A DNA stretch of 64,000 nt from Rhytidiadelphus loreus (GCA_947034895.1 OX344763.1:33727025-33791024); one strand, 5' to 3'; counted from the first letter of the stretch, positions 36,559-48,752 are shown. The notes: generated by a model from the sequence alone, not told the origin. Numbers and translations are program-made.

Positions 36559-39500
36559 ATGGCGAAGCGAGTGCATGAGGATGGAAGGCGATGGCGATTC
36601 TTGCTGATTCCGTTAGCTGTTTGCTGCTCGTGTATAGTGGCCTACCTCTGCATCTCCCCTTTTCTTCAGAATTCCTTCGTTTCTTCGTATTCTTCTGGTA
36701 CGGAACTTGCAGGCCAGAGGATCTTTTGGGGGAAAGAAGGTGGAGATGGAAATGGATGTTGCAGGGGGTTAGAGCACACGGAGCTTTGGAGTGACGCCGT
36801 GAACTGGGGCAGTGATTTTTTGCTGAATTCCACACAGGAGTGTTGTGACGCTTGTAAAGCCAACCGGAAGTGCAATTCTTGGGTGTATTGTGCTGATCCA
36901 GCGAAGTGTGGGAGCTTTTATCGTCAGGTGAGTTAGTCCCCTTGTTTGATATCCTGGTTCAAACATTTTTGAATGTTTTTGTTTGCTGAAAGATGAAATT
37001 GCAGCTGAGAATAACGCACTTTGAATCAGTATAAATTGTGTGCTTGGGCAATCAGTTAGAAGTTGGAAGTCATAGCGTTACGAAAGCGTCTCCACCCTTA
37101 AAAAACATATTGCCCTTAAACTCTGCAGTCTCGTGATTTTCCAACTTGATCATTTTTGAGTGATTTTTCTGGAAAGACTATTTACAGAGAAAACAACATC
37201 GTTATGCAATGGACTTGGGGTGTCTTTGGGATTTTAGGGAGTGAAAGATAGTGTAAAGAAAAATAATAAGTGTAATGGACCGAATATCACACAAGTTGGC
37301 AAATTGACACAATATGCTGCAAACAACACATTTCAAATCTAAAGAATTTTATGCTTGTACAGTTGGTTATGATTGATCGAAATTCGAAATCATAAAATGT
37401 TCAATCGCTATGCATTGAAAATGTGTGTTATTTAAACTTAGAGTTACGCTTCAAGATTAGCAGAGACACTTCTAGAGTATCCTACCTTAGACCTTCTATT
37501 CCTACGCATTTGTTCTGGGAATCAATGAGTCTGTAGCACCTCAGGTGGTCATCTTCTTGAGGGAAAATTTAATTTCAATCTTTTCATGGTATGTTGCTTC
37601 TCTTTTTTCAAAACCTGAGATTTACTGTGTATGAATTCATTGGTTGAGAAAAATTTGACAACGGTGACTAATTAAAGACTACCTGTTGCTTTGGGCAGTG
37701 CTGGTTGAAGAGGCAAAAGGATCCTCTCAATCCTGACGTTCATGACTCTGGCTCGTCGAATCCTTGGACTTCTGGCCTGCAGTTCGACGAAGATATTGTA
37801 TGATATCCTCACCATCCTTTGTCTGACTTGTCTTCACATCACATTTGAGTATATCCATAGAAAAATGTATCACAAGTTAGAGGGAAGTCGCAAATCATTT
37901 CTTTCGAACAATTCATCATTCTTGATGAATTTTAGGGTTTGGGATTCAATGGCCTGAAGCAAAGATGGTTTCAGGGTTTTGGCATTCAATGGCTTGATGT
38001 TCAACGAAAGATAGGGTTTGAGAATATATTGAGAGTCAAGTCATCGATTTCCACATCCTTGAGTTCTTTGAGAATGTATAAATCGTTGACGAGAGTAAAT
38101 ACAACTCTCCCTCTTGAATTTGCGTGTTTCATTCTCTCTTTTATGCTCTTGATTTACGAACTTGCTTGAGATATATGGCAAGTACTTCTAAGAGTCTGAT
38201 GAAGTAATACGACAATCTCCTTATTGCACCAGGGAATTGTGGGGCTTGCAATTGACAGTGGCACCATGAAAGGACAAGTCATTCATATGAAGGTGCGTCC
38301 TCTGAGAACAGAGTTACCGTCATTATCATTTCTATGAACTACCAGAATCATTTGATGGCTGTTCACCTTTGGAGTTTCGAGCTCCAGAGTTTCGAGCCTT
38401 TGGTTGAGATTATGTTACCCTAATTGTTGTATTTGCAATTGAATGCAGTTGCTACCCGATTGTTCACCACAATCAGTGATGCATATCCTGGAGCTTGCAA
38501 AGTTGACCCACTGCCAAGGCTGTCGGTTTTATCGTGCAGAAGGACGTGGCAAAATGTGGGACTCTAATGGAATTCACATCTCCAAGGTAAAGCGAGTATT
38601 GTCAACTTCATGAAAGATTCATTTTCTTTTTTGTATGAAGGCTTTGCAAGGTTGATTCACACATATAGCAGACGTTAACCCTGAAGGACCAAGATATCTA
38701 CGCCTAATTGCAACCTAATTGCACCGAGTGTATGTGGTCTGAACATGAGAGCCAAAGGTGAATTTTAGGTGTACCTATAATTAGCACTCTAGAGATTCAT
38801 AGTCTATTCAGAAAATGTCCAAATAATTCTTGCTAAATTGTGTTGGAATCGTGTTTCAATTGCCAACAAGAGTACAAGACTGTACTGTACAGAAGCAAAG
38901 GTAGTTTAATACTCCCTCCATCTGAAAATGAGTGACCTAATTGAATCTCATGTTTTTGAAGGTTGTATTGAACCTCATGTTTCTGAAGGTTGTTTTGAGT
39001 AGAGGTTTTTTCCTATCCAATCTTATTTGGATTTACAATGACCACACCTGCCATGTTCTTCCCTGATTCTGGTGACATTAAAATTTGGGACGCTTCTAAA
39101 TTTATGCTTTCTCACTACGATCCATGAAATTGGTATCCAACATTTTCAACAACACTGTGGACAGGACACTTCTTTCGGGACAGAGGGAGTGTGTGCTTCT
39201 CTTTTTTTTAAGTGCAAATCTTCGCATCTAATCTCCTTGTTGCGCACACACAGATGAGCACAGGCCCACCGTACGCAGTCCTCCAAGGCACGCTGGAGGC
39301 TCAGCATGTTTCTTTCCACAGAATTTCTCCCAAAGAGTACTCGCCAGCGATAAGAAGAGGCATGGTGGGCTGGGTGGATGGAGGGCCTGATTTTTTCATC
39401 AGCTTGGCAGATCATTACGAGTGGCCTCGGAAGCACACGGTGTTCGCCACTGTGGTGGAAGAAGGGGACATGCAGCTCTTGGAAAAGCTGGCGGAGCTCC

Positions 39501-39589
39501 CCACCACGACCAGTACGTGGGAGAAGGTGGCCGTGGAGGTGCTGGAGACGCCTGTGAATGTGAAAGTACAAAGACCGGCAATGGTTTGA
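36559..39589 (+). CDS. Type II membrane protein with Cys-rich (PAN-like) and cyclophilin-like regions
   Basis: Five exons with consistent phase 0 borders: 36559-36927, 37699-37797, 38233-38292, 38449-38586, 39254-39589; 333 residues. A short basic cytosolic tail (KRVHEDGRRWR) precedes one membrane helix at about residues 13-36 (FLLIPLAVCCSCIVAYLCI), so the bulk should face the secretory lumen. Residues ~68-130 are Cys-rich (CCRGLEH, CCDACKANRKCNSWVYC, CGSFYRQCWLKRQ), like a PAN/apple-type module. The C-terminal half (VGLAIDSGTMKGQVIHMKLL to GGPDFFISLADH and VVEEGDMQLLEKLAELP) follows the cyclophilin-like fold of a plant membrane protein family. The catalytic Arg/Phe/His set of active cyclophilins is not evident, so isomerase activity is doubtful. 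The exact function is unknown to me. Confidence 0.85.
38912..39189. mobile_element. Stowaway-type MITE in intron 4
   Basis: Starts with CTCCCTCCATCTGAAAATGA after TA and ends, reverse-complemented, CTCCCTCTGTCCCGAAAGAA. These match the CTCCCTCYGTCC ends of Stowaway (Tc1/mariner) MITEs. The left target TA is intact (38910-38911) and the right one has become TG. 278 bp, no coding capacity, lying 65 bp before the exon 5 acceptor. Confidence 0.85.
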
Positions 39590-40403
39590 AAGAAACGAAG
39601 AAGGTGACACTTTTGCTGCCCAGCAGAGATCCCTTATAACTGTCTAAATTTGTGTTTATGTTTTCTCTTTTCTTTTTTTGGGGTGGAGTGAAATGAAAGA
39701 GGATTATTTTCAACGCACAAAAAAGAATGCGTTACTTGGGGGTTCTGTATGTGTTTTGGAGTGTTGAAGGATCAAAGTTGTACCAAAAATTTGAAGAAAC
39801 AATGGGATGTAACACCAGCTGAGCATATAAAAGTGGCACTTTTGAACCTCTGGCAACTTTAGGTGTACCCACTTCCTGTAGTGCTCTTCATGCATCTTGG
39901 GTAACTTGATCTAAGTTAGTTCAAATTGCAATGAATTGTTGTGCTCACGTCAAGGAAGAAACGCTCACTTGTCACGCTCTTGGATTTCATTATTTCATGG
40001 GATGAAATAATTGGATGAAAAATCCCGATGGATTTTGTGGTAGGAGTTGTGATAGGGGTAGTGACATTGCGTACTTAATATAATAGATGTCACTTTGGAT
40101 GCAAATGAATTTTGGATTTTTATGAAGGTTATAAGTTGGTCCTTCAGGTATTCAAATGCAACTTTTTTTTCCCTCATTGAGTTTGTATTTCTTAAGCATA
40201 GAGGGTTCATTGTGTATGAGGGGGGAGAAATGTACACAAACTACATGTTACCAAGACATAGCTAAGGGGAGATCTTGTGCATACAAAGTTATGCACACAG
40301 AATAGTAAAATTAGGTTGCCTTATCTAGAAAAGTTACCTCACTCATGATTCATTGCTTGTGCACGTGGAGGCACATGCGACTCACATCGCACACATTGTA
40401 GTT
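39590..40403. other. 3' flank and AT-rich intergenic DNA
   Basis: The first ~150 bp are likely 3' UTR of the cyclophilin-like gene. The block AATAGTAAAATTAGGTTGCC at about 40300 is a solo copy of the end of the element at 47354-47606. Confidence 0.45.
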
Positions 40404-40642
40404 GTTAGCATGTGAGTTTAGGAGCCTAGGCTCCTATGTTATAGGCACCTTCTATGGTTAGAGGATATTTACATTATAAGTGCCTATTTTATAGGTACTT
40501 AAGTATAAACACCTTCCATAATATATCATAAGGTACTTATATTACAATATATATATTGTACGCACCTTCAATAGTTGTAGAATACCTACTTATACTTAGG
40601 CTCAAGGCTTGTAGGCTCGCATTTCTAAACTCACATGCTAAC
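40404..40642. mobile_element. Inverted-repeat element with perfect 18-bp ends (239 bp)
   Basis: GTTAGCATGTGAGTTTAG at 40404 is exactly matched by CTAAACTCACATGCTAAC at 40625-40642. The inner sequence is AT-rich with repeated TATAGGCACCTTC-like motifs. Superfamily unknown because no clear target duplication is visible. Confidence 0.75.
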
Positions 40643-41448
40643 ATTGTTGCCACACACATGGTTCTTGATTGATGAAAATTACAACATCCTTGTACTATAA
40701 TAACAATAACTATTTATGTAGTGGTAAATATTTATATAGTGTAAAATATCAAGAAATTAGTGAGGAGTACCCTAAATTTCACTATTCTATGAAGTTGCTA
40801 ATATTGGTATATATTTGCTTAAGACTTTTAGCATGGGGTGACATTGAATATCATCTAGTAATGCATTGGTATATTGGATAGGGAAAAACAATGGTATCAG
40901 TGGGTTTCCCACTTTGCAATTGGCACATTGAGATATCTTTAATATCTCTTAATATCACATCCTTTGTTCTTTAACTAAATCTTTGAAACATGATTAATTT
41001 AATACTCGTTCCCATTTATGTCATATGAAGTTGCATGTAAGAATGTCATAAGGTATTCTACAATAATTTCAAAAAGATTCCTTATCACCTTCTTCACTTC
41101 TATTATATTTTTAATGTTATTTTTTTCAACAATTATATTTTAAGAATTCAATGGAACTACATTAATAATTACATGTATTTTAGGCACCATGTTTACACTT
41201 CATATTGTGAATTTAAATTTTTATGTTGAAGAACTGAGTTGAGAATTTAGAAAAAATAATTCACCACCTTCCTTCCCCCCTCACCTATGATTTTCATTAT
41301 TTAAAATTTTTTCCTTTTATCTCATACCGTCCTTTCTTTTCTTAAATTGCATGGATAGAGATGAACCCCACACCCACTACTATTTGTAATTAGTCTTAGT
41401 TACATTGAATATCATTATCAATGTGGCTATCTTGTTTTATAAACTTAT
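40643..41448. other. AT-rich intergenic DNA
   Basis: Nothing recognisable. Confidence 0.4.
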
Positions 41449-42032
41449 TTAATCCCTAAATGCCCGAGGCACCAAATTTTGGTGTCAACAATACTTTGAA
41501 GTTAAATTAAACCTGACCAAGTTGCTATTTTTAATAATTTATATTTTTGAAAAATTCTTTTTGAAGTCTAGTTTCAACATCAAAAATATGATTTTGAAAA
41601 TGAATGATTTTGATTTTTCTATTCAAAATTATGTGCAAGGGTATTCATTGCAATCTTGGCTCTTGGAAATGAGCCTCAAATTCACTAGATCTTCGAGAAG
41701 AAATTACATTAGAAATTCATTTAAGAAAATTGTGGAATAGATTTTGAGAAGCCATAAATTGATTGGGGTTACATATGTTAGGTCCTTCACCCTCATATTT
41801 TTTTAGTAACCAACTTTTTTGATTTTGCCTGTGAAAAGAGGATTGAAACACTTCAAATCACTTTTGTTGTTTTAACACCCTTGTGATCAAACAATATAAT
41901 CTTTCAATCCATACGTGATATTATTGTGTTTTCTTTTCCTATGTGATTTCTAATATGTCTAGTTTGGCTTCTTGTTCAATTTAGAGAAAATTCCTAAAAG
42001 CTCAAAAAATACCTTGGGCATTTACGGGTTAA
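41449..42032. mobile_element. TTAA-bounded element with 24-bp ends (584 bp)
   Basis: Left TTAATCCCTAAATGCCCGAG; right, reverse-complemented, TTAACCCGTAAATGCCCAAG. The inverted repeat extends about 24 bp. This is the best-defined pair of the family and shares its end with the solo copy at 9999. The 72-residue open frame inside (41522-41740) has no domain. Confidence 0.72.
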
Positions 42033-43439
42033 TATAGAAGCATTTGGGTCCCAAATTGGATTACAAAATGAGCAAGAAAATGGACGTCACAAAAAAATTA
42101 CATCACGAAGAATTGCAAGATAGATGCCACAAAATCATCAACAGTGAGAGATTCCACATGATATCACATTATTTTTGAAGCAGGTTTTAATTGCAGTGAA
42201 GCTTCAGCCACATACACCACCTGCAGCAAGTCGAATCCCACAAAATTGACTAAACCACATGAGTTCAGCATGTACTACACCCGCACATGACTAGAAGAGC
42301 TCTCTCTGGTAAGAAAATCACAAGACGCTTGCAGTGAAGGTGTGGATTTTTGAAGGTAGCATGTTTCCCTTGAAGTGTAAGAATAGCAAGTAAAGTACAG
42401 CTCAACTCTGCCCAGCAGGCAAAGCTGGATTACGTGTGACCGAAACGTACTACGATATCACATTTCGCAGTAATGGTGACTCTACAGTGGTGGCTCATAT
42501 TACATTATGGATACATGTAGAGCGTAACTTCGCCAGAAAAGAATTGACACCAATCTCTATCAAACGCGGAGGGTTTCCCATCCATCTCGATGAGATTCAC
42601 TTTAAAAAGGCAAGAACAGAATCCGATCTCACCATGGCATAATCTACGCCTGCTGCTGCTGCTTCATCATTGTGATCATGAAGTTTGCCAAGCGATGTAT
42701 GGGAGTCGAATAGCAAACCTCGTTCTGAAATACAGTCCAGACAATTGCCTGCAACCAGCATAGAAATTGTGCTGTTAAGCAAAGTTCGAGGCAACACACA
42801 GAGACTTAAACAACTTCGGTTAAAATCATGTCTACCAATCAGCATCATATAGCACAAGTTAAAGTTACAGTCTTCATGCATGCAAGCAAAGCACTGGGAA
42901 ATAACCGTAAGGTAACCGTCAGAATGCAGGAATACGCTCATTTCGATTATATGATAACCTGCAACCTCATTCTGAGACACCGCCCAGGTTTCTAAAAATG
43001 TTAGAAACACTACCAAAATATTGATATGAATCAACAACTACCACCACTGCTTCAACAGGTCATATAGACATACCGATCACATTTGCGTGTTGGTATGAAC
43101 CACCCAGATGAAAGAGCGAGCGAATTGTGGAAGAGGCCGTTCTTATCCTCGGGGCTATAACCAATAATGGCATCAGAGTACCACCGCACGACAATGGACC
43201 ATCGATGGCAGTTCCATATTCGTGCAACCTGTTTCCAATTGCAGCTTCCAAATCTATTCAACCTGAACGATGACAAAACATCAATACTGGCACAAAGCAC
43301 GGCAAGAAAAGTGGTACAAAAATCCTTAATGTGCTAACAAATCCCTACTGACAATTTATGATAAGTATAGCTATATTGTACATATTTTCTGCAGATGCGT
43401 ACATAGCACATGGTCACATGACAATAGGAGCTTCACCTA
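42033..43439 (-). other. 3' flank of the STIPL1 gene
   Basis: From about 42600 the composition is gene-like but open frames on both strands are short and unconserved-looking. This could include spliced 3' UTR of the STIPL1 transcript. No separate gene is supported. Confidence 0.4.
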
Positions 43440-45968
43440 TTACTTCCACCGGCTACCACCACGGCTGCGATGCATCTCCAAAATCTGTTCAAGATAAACC
43501 GGGTTCCACCCATCTCCAGTTTGAGCCAAAATACTCTGCTTGGCGGTATCTACGACGACACTGACAGCACCAAAGCTGTACACTTGTAGACCCTCATATG
43601 TACGCCCTGGTTTGGGCATGAACTGGACATCGTTGTCTTCTGCAAACGCCTCCACCACTTCCTTCAAAGTTAACTCTTCTCCAGATCCATTCTCTTCCAT
43701 ATTAATAGCTGCATGCTGCTTTTGCGGTTGTACATGTGCAGCACCACGGGCCGGCTGGGGTATGTCGTGTAGCCTCTGCTCCGCGGCTCGGAGATAGTTC
43801 AGTTTGTCCCGTGTCGCCAGTGGAATGCTTGGTGTTCCCTCCATACCTTGGTGTATCAGTTCCAATGCTAAGCTGAGCTGGTGTCGTACCTTCTCGTTGG
43901 CCAAAAGCTCCGTTGGCAGCAAGGACTTCCAACCCACAAACCATGCAGTAACCTCTTCATAATCTGGACTTGCCCTAAGCCAGTGAAGTAAAACCTGGTG
44001 CCACTTAGGGAAAAAATTCACTTCCAAGAGATTCACCATATGGTGCAAAGGGACAGCAGAAACCCAGGCCATAACCCAGTGAAACCGATCCAATATTTGA
44101 TTGGCAGGGTTTATCACGAACTCCTGCATTGCCTGGATAAGCTTGGGCATGATCGAACGCACAATCAGGAGCTCCCAATTGGCAGGATCGAACACAGTTT
44201 TCCAAGGAGAGAGAAGAGCAAGAACAGATGAGTCCCCTGGATGCCAATTGACTAGCGCAACGTTTAACTTGTATCGAATTGGAACGTAAAGAGGCTCCAA
44301 TCGTGTACCTAACCAAGGTAGCCAAGGATGAAGCCACGCATGGATAGGCACTTCCTCTAGTCGAGGATCCCATGCGTCTACGGCAGCAGTTAACTTCGGC
44401 ATAACAACTCCTTCAAGAAGATTCTGTTTAACACCTCCAGGAAGCACCTTATCCCAAGCTTCGAGAAACCTCAGAATCGGCTCGGGATCACGAGGTTGCC
44501 ACACATTAGTAGTGGCCAAACGAATATGTGGGAATACAACCTCAAGGACTAGCTGAAGATAAGGTGAGTTGTCAACATCCTGGAATATTGCATGGTCGTT
44601 TGCTTCCTTTCCCTGCAGAAGCTCCTGCCATGCAACCATAGCTTCGATCCCATGCTGAGGTTGCAGAAATGGTTGCCAGCCTCTGAAGAGGTTGGACATC
44701 AACGGGAGCGAGAACGAAAGGGCTATGATTCCAACACTGAATAACTTGTACTCTTCCCGATATGAGTACTTAATCCTCGCAAATGCATTGGCTAAATTTT
44801 CCAAATTCATTCCTCCCTCCGCAGCCTGTCTCCGGATCTGCTCAAGAGACGACATCACAGCCTCCATGACAACAATCTGTTTCCCCTGTGCGCTAACGGC
44901 AGTTTCCAGCCGCTCTCTGTCTTTGTTCAGAATCAGCACCGTGTCCCTCTCGTTCTGCAACCTCTGATTGCATGTTTGAACCTCGGCCTCCGTCATGTCT
45001 ACAATTAACCGGAGGTTATGTTGTAACTCAGGCATCGGAGTGTTATCCTCAATTGCAGTCTGCTCAGCATTCAAATTCTCCAAATTCGTTAACAGCCTAG
45101 GCTGAGGACCACGCATATCGAGAACCGTCTGCTGGATAATTCCTCCATTCTGTGCCTCTTTCTCTGCAATAAGCTCAGCTGCAGTACGAAGCTCAGCCTT
45201 CTTCTTCCCTTTGTTCTTTTTCGTCCACAGTTTCTCCTTAGACTTCGGCTTCTCAACCACGACCTCTTCGTCTGGTGGCAACATCCCAGGAGGAGGAGGC
45301 AGCCCGGTTGTGGTTTCCCTAAACTCATTGAATCCCATACCCATATTCTTAGGTCGCAGTTTTGCTTCAATTGGCTTCGCAATACCCTGTTGATTTTTGC
45401 CCAAACCTCCACCCTTGTACCCCATCTTCTCTAGCAACTTCGACCCAATCCCTTTAGTGAACAGTTCAAAACCAGGACCAGCTGAACCTGCCCCTCCAGA
45501 TTTGGCAGCTTTCTTCTCCTTTTCCCTCTCCATCTCTCGCCTCTCCGCACCTTCTTTAATCCTCCTCCCAAACGCTGTAGGAAGCAACTCCACCTCTTCT
45601 TCCTCCTGTTTCGGTACGCCAAACCCTAAACCAGCATGGCCTGGAGCTCCAAACCCTAATCCAGCACCGACACCATTCACATGGTCTTCTTTCTCCTCCT
45701 TATCAATCTCTTCCGACGGCATGACAGTCCCGGTGGAGACGAAACTGACGGGCTTGGAGAGATCCGCCTTTTTACCCTCACCCCGTCGTCGTCTCTTCCC
45801 TGCGTCTTCGTAATCTGAATCACTATCTTCAACTCCGTACAACGCCTCCTCTTTCGTCTGCCGTTTCTTAGATTTTTGCTTCCGGGCAAAGAAGTCATCG
45901 CCTATCCACCTCCCATTCTCAAATTCATTCTCTACACTAAACCGTTCCATGTGCTGATACTCGTCCAT
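43440..45968 (-). CDS. STIPL1: Septin/tuftelin-interacting protein-like splicing factor (STIPL1/NTR1, TFIP11)
   Basis: Nuclear G-patch protein. Family members recruit and activate the Prp43 helicase to take apart the intron-lariat spliceosome; the Arabidopsis homologue also affects the circadian clock and transcription elongation (family knowledge). A single uninterrupted frame of 842 residues, close to the usual length (human TFIP11 837). In order: an N-terminal TIP domain (MDEYQHMERFSVENEFENGR), an acidic/basic linker with a KRRRRGEGKK nuclear-localisation-like patch, GLGFG repeats, the G-patch at about residues 171-216 (GIGSKLLEKMGYKGGGLGKN), a coiled-coil-like segment (~310-390) and the GCFC domain (~400-690) with the WYxG-like core LLHWLRASPDYEEVTAWFVGWK. 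The C terminus is (AP)RTYEGLQVYSFG-type as in plant homologues. No introns interrupt the coding sequence. The start is the first ATG of the frame with NTR1-like sequence immediately after it. Confidence 0.96.
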   Translation of the reverse strand: MDEYQHMERFSVENEFENGRWIGDDFFARKQKSKKRQTKEEALYGVEDSDSDYEDAGKRRRRGEGKKADLSKPVSFVSTGTVMPSEEIDKEEKEDHVNGVGAGLGFGAPGHAGLGFGVPKQEEEEVELLPTAFGRRIKEGAERREMEREKEKKAAKSGGAGSAGPGFELFTKGIGSKLLEKMGYKGGGLGKNQQGIAKPIEAKLRPKNMGMGFNEFRETTTGLPPPPGMLPPDEEVVVEKPKSKEKLWTKKNKGKKKAELRTAAELIAEKEAQNGGIIQQTVLDMRGPQPRLLTNLENLNAEQTAIEDNTPMPELQHNLRLIVDMTEAEVQTCNQRLQNERDTVLILNKDRERLETAVSAQGKQIVVMEAVMSSLEQIRRQAAEGGMNLENLANAFARIKYSYREEYKLFSVGIIALSFSLPLMSNLFRGWQPFLQPQHGIEAMVAWQELLQGKEANDHAIFQDVDNSPYLQLVLEVVFPHIRLATTNVWQPRDPEPILRFLEAWDKVLPGGVKQNLLEGVVMPKLTAAVDAWDPRLEEVPIHAWLHPWLPWLGTRLEPLYVPIRYKLNVALVNWHPGDSSVLALLSPWKTVFDPANWELLIVRSIMPKLIQAMQEFVINPANQILDRFHWVMAWVSAVPLHHMVNLLEVNFFPKWHQVLLHWLRASPDYEEVTAWFVGWKSLLPTELLANEKVRHQLSLALELIHQGMEGTPSIPLATRDKLNYLRAAEQRLHDIPQPARGAAHVQPQKQHAAINMEENGSGEELTLKEVVEAFAEDNDVQFMPKPGRTYEGLQVYSFGAVSVVVDTAKQSILAQTGDGWNPVYLEQILEMHRSRGGSRWK

Positions 45969-46070
45969 GTTGTGAATTATTCGCGCAGGCCTCTGCCAAG
46001 TTTAATAACACGCCCAGGTCAAACAAACTGCCTTGCTAACCACACCAAAGATCTCCCAAACTGGACTCCA

Positions 46071-46078
46071 AACCCTAA
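46071..46078 (-). promoter_or_regulatory. telo-box upstream of STIPL1
   Basis: AAACCCTA 103 bp upstream of the STIPL1 ATG, with further ACCCTA motifs near 46244. Position matches the telo-boxes of the PORR and bL33 genes in this window. Confidence 0.5.
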
Positions 46079-46988
46079 ATGCTTGGAATCCAAGCAAGAT
46101 GAACACCCCAAACTTCTTTCGAAAACCTCGCTCCAAGTCCACGGCGCAATATCGAGGGATCAGCACCTCAATTTGTCTCCGTAAACTCGACACATTTCAA
46201 AGAAAAAAGACATAAAACAAAAGGCAATGAAAAAACTAATGCCGTAACCCTAAAACAAAATTTAAAAAAACGGGAAAAAAGTCCAGCTGCGGAAGTGATC
46301 GAACCTCTCTTTAAAATGAATCCACTTCAGTAAAAAACTCCAGCCATGAACTCCAGAAAGTGAATCACACAGTCCTCCCCAACCCTAAGCAACCTAATCT
46401 GTGTCAAAACCTCACCAAAAACCTCCAAATAAAAGCAAAAAATCCAGAAAATGACAAAAGACTGTATGCGAAAGTGATCGAAATCTGTTAAGGAAAAGAC
46501 TGACCCCTCCCAATCGGAGAAGTGTCTGGTCCAAGGACGGGACAATGACGAAGAGATTGTGCGAGACTACTCGGGAAGCACGCAACCAAGGCGGGTTGTA
46601 ACGAAAACCGGGATGCTCGACTCACCGGGTATCAATAAATGTAAAAATCCATAGACCCCCTAGAAAAAAAACTAATTAATTCATTAATTTTAAAATCAAT
46701 AGAAAAACTACACAAATAATTGTACTGACTGTGGGAACTACTAATTACAGAGAGTTCAATGCCATTACAAATATGTCTACAAAATTGAAAGAAATCTTTG
46801 TCTTTTGAAGATTTTGCAACTTGCACTATATTCACGATAAATGCAATTTTCAAAGTGTTTTCATATGTATTAAGTTGTACACGGGAGTATATCTATAGGT
46901 AAAATATTATTCTTATTTTTAAAAGTAGAAGATAGAGAATTAATGCTTGAATTTCATATAGAAATCATTGTTGTGATTTTATAAAAAT

Positions 46989-47036
<48 letters not shown>

Positions 47037-47353
47037 TTCATGAAGAATTTTGAAAAGTATATGAACAAAAGTACAAGCACCAAGCTCTAAAAAAATTTAG
47101 CACATACCTCTAAGGGATTGTAGGTTTAGTGTAAGCATATAAGGGGTTCAAAATTCACATTCACACATATAAGTGCAACCTACTATGGCAATACACCACA
47201 TGAGTAATATGATGAAGTAAGAAGTACCATAAGACCAAGAGATCAAGTAAAAAAGAAGTGCAAGCTTAGTACTAGGACTAATTTGTACTAGTCTAAGTTC
47301 CAAAAACATTGATTAAACTCCCCATTTTCGTAGGAAAGGTCTTTTTTTTAATG
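46079..47353. other. STIPL1 5' flank passing into AT-rich DNA
   Basis: 46079-46600 is probably 5' UTR and promoter. A TA microsatellite lies at 46993-47033. No gene beyond. Confidence 0.45.
46993..47033. repeat. TA dinucleotide microsatellite
   Basis: About 20 uninterrupted TA units. Confidence 0.95.
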
Positions 47354-47606
47354 TACACAAAATAGTGAAATTAGGTTGCCCCATACTAATTTCTCGACAT
47401 TGATAATAAATAAATATTTATTGCTCATGTACAAGAATGCACTCACTTTTGAATTAGGTATTGTTGTAATTGGGACTCATGAACCTTCATGTGTACAAAT
47501 GGAAATATTTGTAGAAATATTTATTGACTTTGATGGCTTGTAAAGCAATTTTCTTGGGATAAGGCAACCTAATTGTAAAGGCAACCTAATTTTACTATTT
47601 TGTGTA
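47354..47606. mobile_element. Inverted-repeat element (253 bp)
   Basis: TACACAAAATAGTGAAATTA followed by GGTTGCC on the left is matched by the inverted GGCAACCTAATTTTACTATT then TTGTGTA on the right (27-bp ends, one mismatch). A diverged solo end lies near 40300. No coding capacity. Confidence 0.75.
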
Positions 47607-48262
47607 GAGTCTTTTCTTCTCCTTTTTATAATGTGGAAAATTCCAATACTAGTTTGGATTGTTGGATTTGCATTGGGGCAATTTTTTTTAAAAGTCTCCC
47701 AAACGAAATGAGGTCTATTTCTTTCCACTTCAAAATCTCTATACTATCCTTGTTCCTATTTTCACATTGGAGATGCTTTAAATATCATGTATAAGAGGGT
47801 TCAAGTGCGGTATCCAACATCCATATTCCCATTGTAGAGTATGGTAGGACCACCTATTCTCATCTAGGGATCCATACCCAACCTGTAGGATGTAGCTATT
47901 TCCAACCCAAGCTTGAAATTTGATTTTTTCTCCTTTTCAAGATTGGGACTAATAAGGTTATGACACATGTCTTGATGTAGTGAGTAAAAAAGTAGGACAT
48001 AGTGAGCGGCAAAGTAGTTATGAAATGATCAAAATTGGAAGACATATATTGGGTATGGATTCTAGCCAACTTTTGGCTTTCAAAACTCATACTTGTAGCA
48101 ATTTGAATTCAAGGAAAAATATCACAAAAAATTGGCAATGCCCATCATTTCTATCTTTCTACACGGCAAAATTTTTACTCATTGCCTTCTAGTGCTCCAA
48201 AAATGCGTGGAATCACTTAAGTGGTCAACTATGTGTGGTTCTACCATACCCACTATGCGTGC
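47607..48262. other. AT-rich intergenic DNA
   Basis: Nothing recognisable. Confidence 0.4.
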
Positions 48263-48265
48263 TTA

Positions 48266-48660
48266 GAGCATCCCCACAAGTGGCTTCTCTATCCCTATCC
48301 AAATGATTTTCATCTGAATAGGAAAGAAAATCCACCAACATTTCCTATCCCTAAAAATTTAGGGAAGGAAAGTCCGAATTCTCCAAATGGGATGATGGAT
48401 AGGAAACTCAAATGGAGTAAATAACCCCTAAACCACTTTTCACCTTTCTAACATGAGTTGTGTTTCATTGATTTGTGGGAGTACTAATCATTTGGCCTTG
48501 TTACTATTTTCATAATTCCCTTTTGACTTCTCCCTACCTCTATTTAGCAATAAGTTGAAAATTTAGGGAAGAACTAGTGGGAGCTTGTCTTTCCTATCCC
48601 CATCTGTGCTCTCCTTCATCCTGACGGAGATAGGGATAGGGAAACCATTAGTGGGGATGC
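48266..48660. mobile_element. Harbinger-like MITE, larger copy
   Basis: Left end GAGCATCCCCACAAGTGGC preceded by TTA; right end AGTGGGGATGC, where the last bases run straight into ATCCCCACC of another truncated end. Interior has repeated TCCCTATCC/GGATAGGGA motifs close to both ends. Confidence 0.6.
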
Positions 48661-48752
48661 ATCCCCACCAACTATTTTGTATCCCTATCTATTTACTGTG
48701 ATTGATGTCCCAAGCTTCACTGTTTAGAAATGAGACCTCGCCAGTTCTCTAA

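Noticed and set aside
41522..41740. 72-residue open frame as a possible transposase
   Set aside because: Low-complexity composition, no DDE-type motif, entirely inside a non-autonomous TTAA element.
45397..45813. 138-residue plus-strand frame
   Set aside because: Antisense shadow of the STIPL1 coding sequence.
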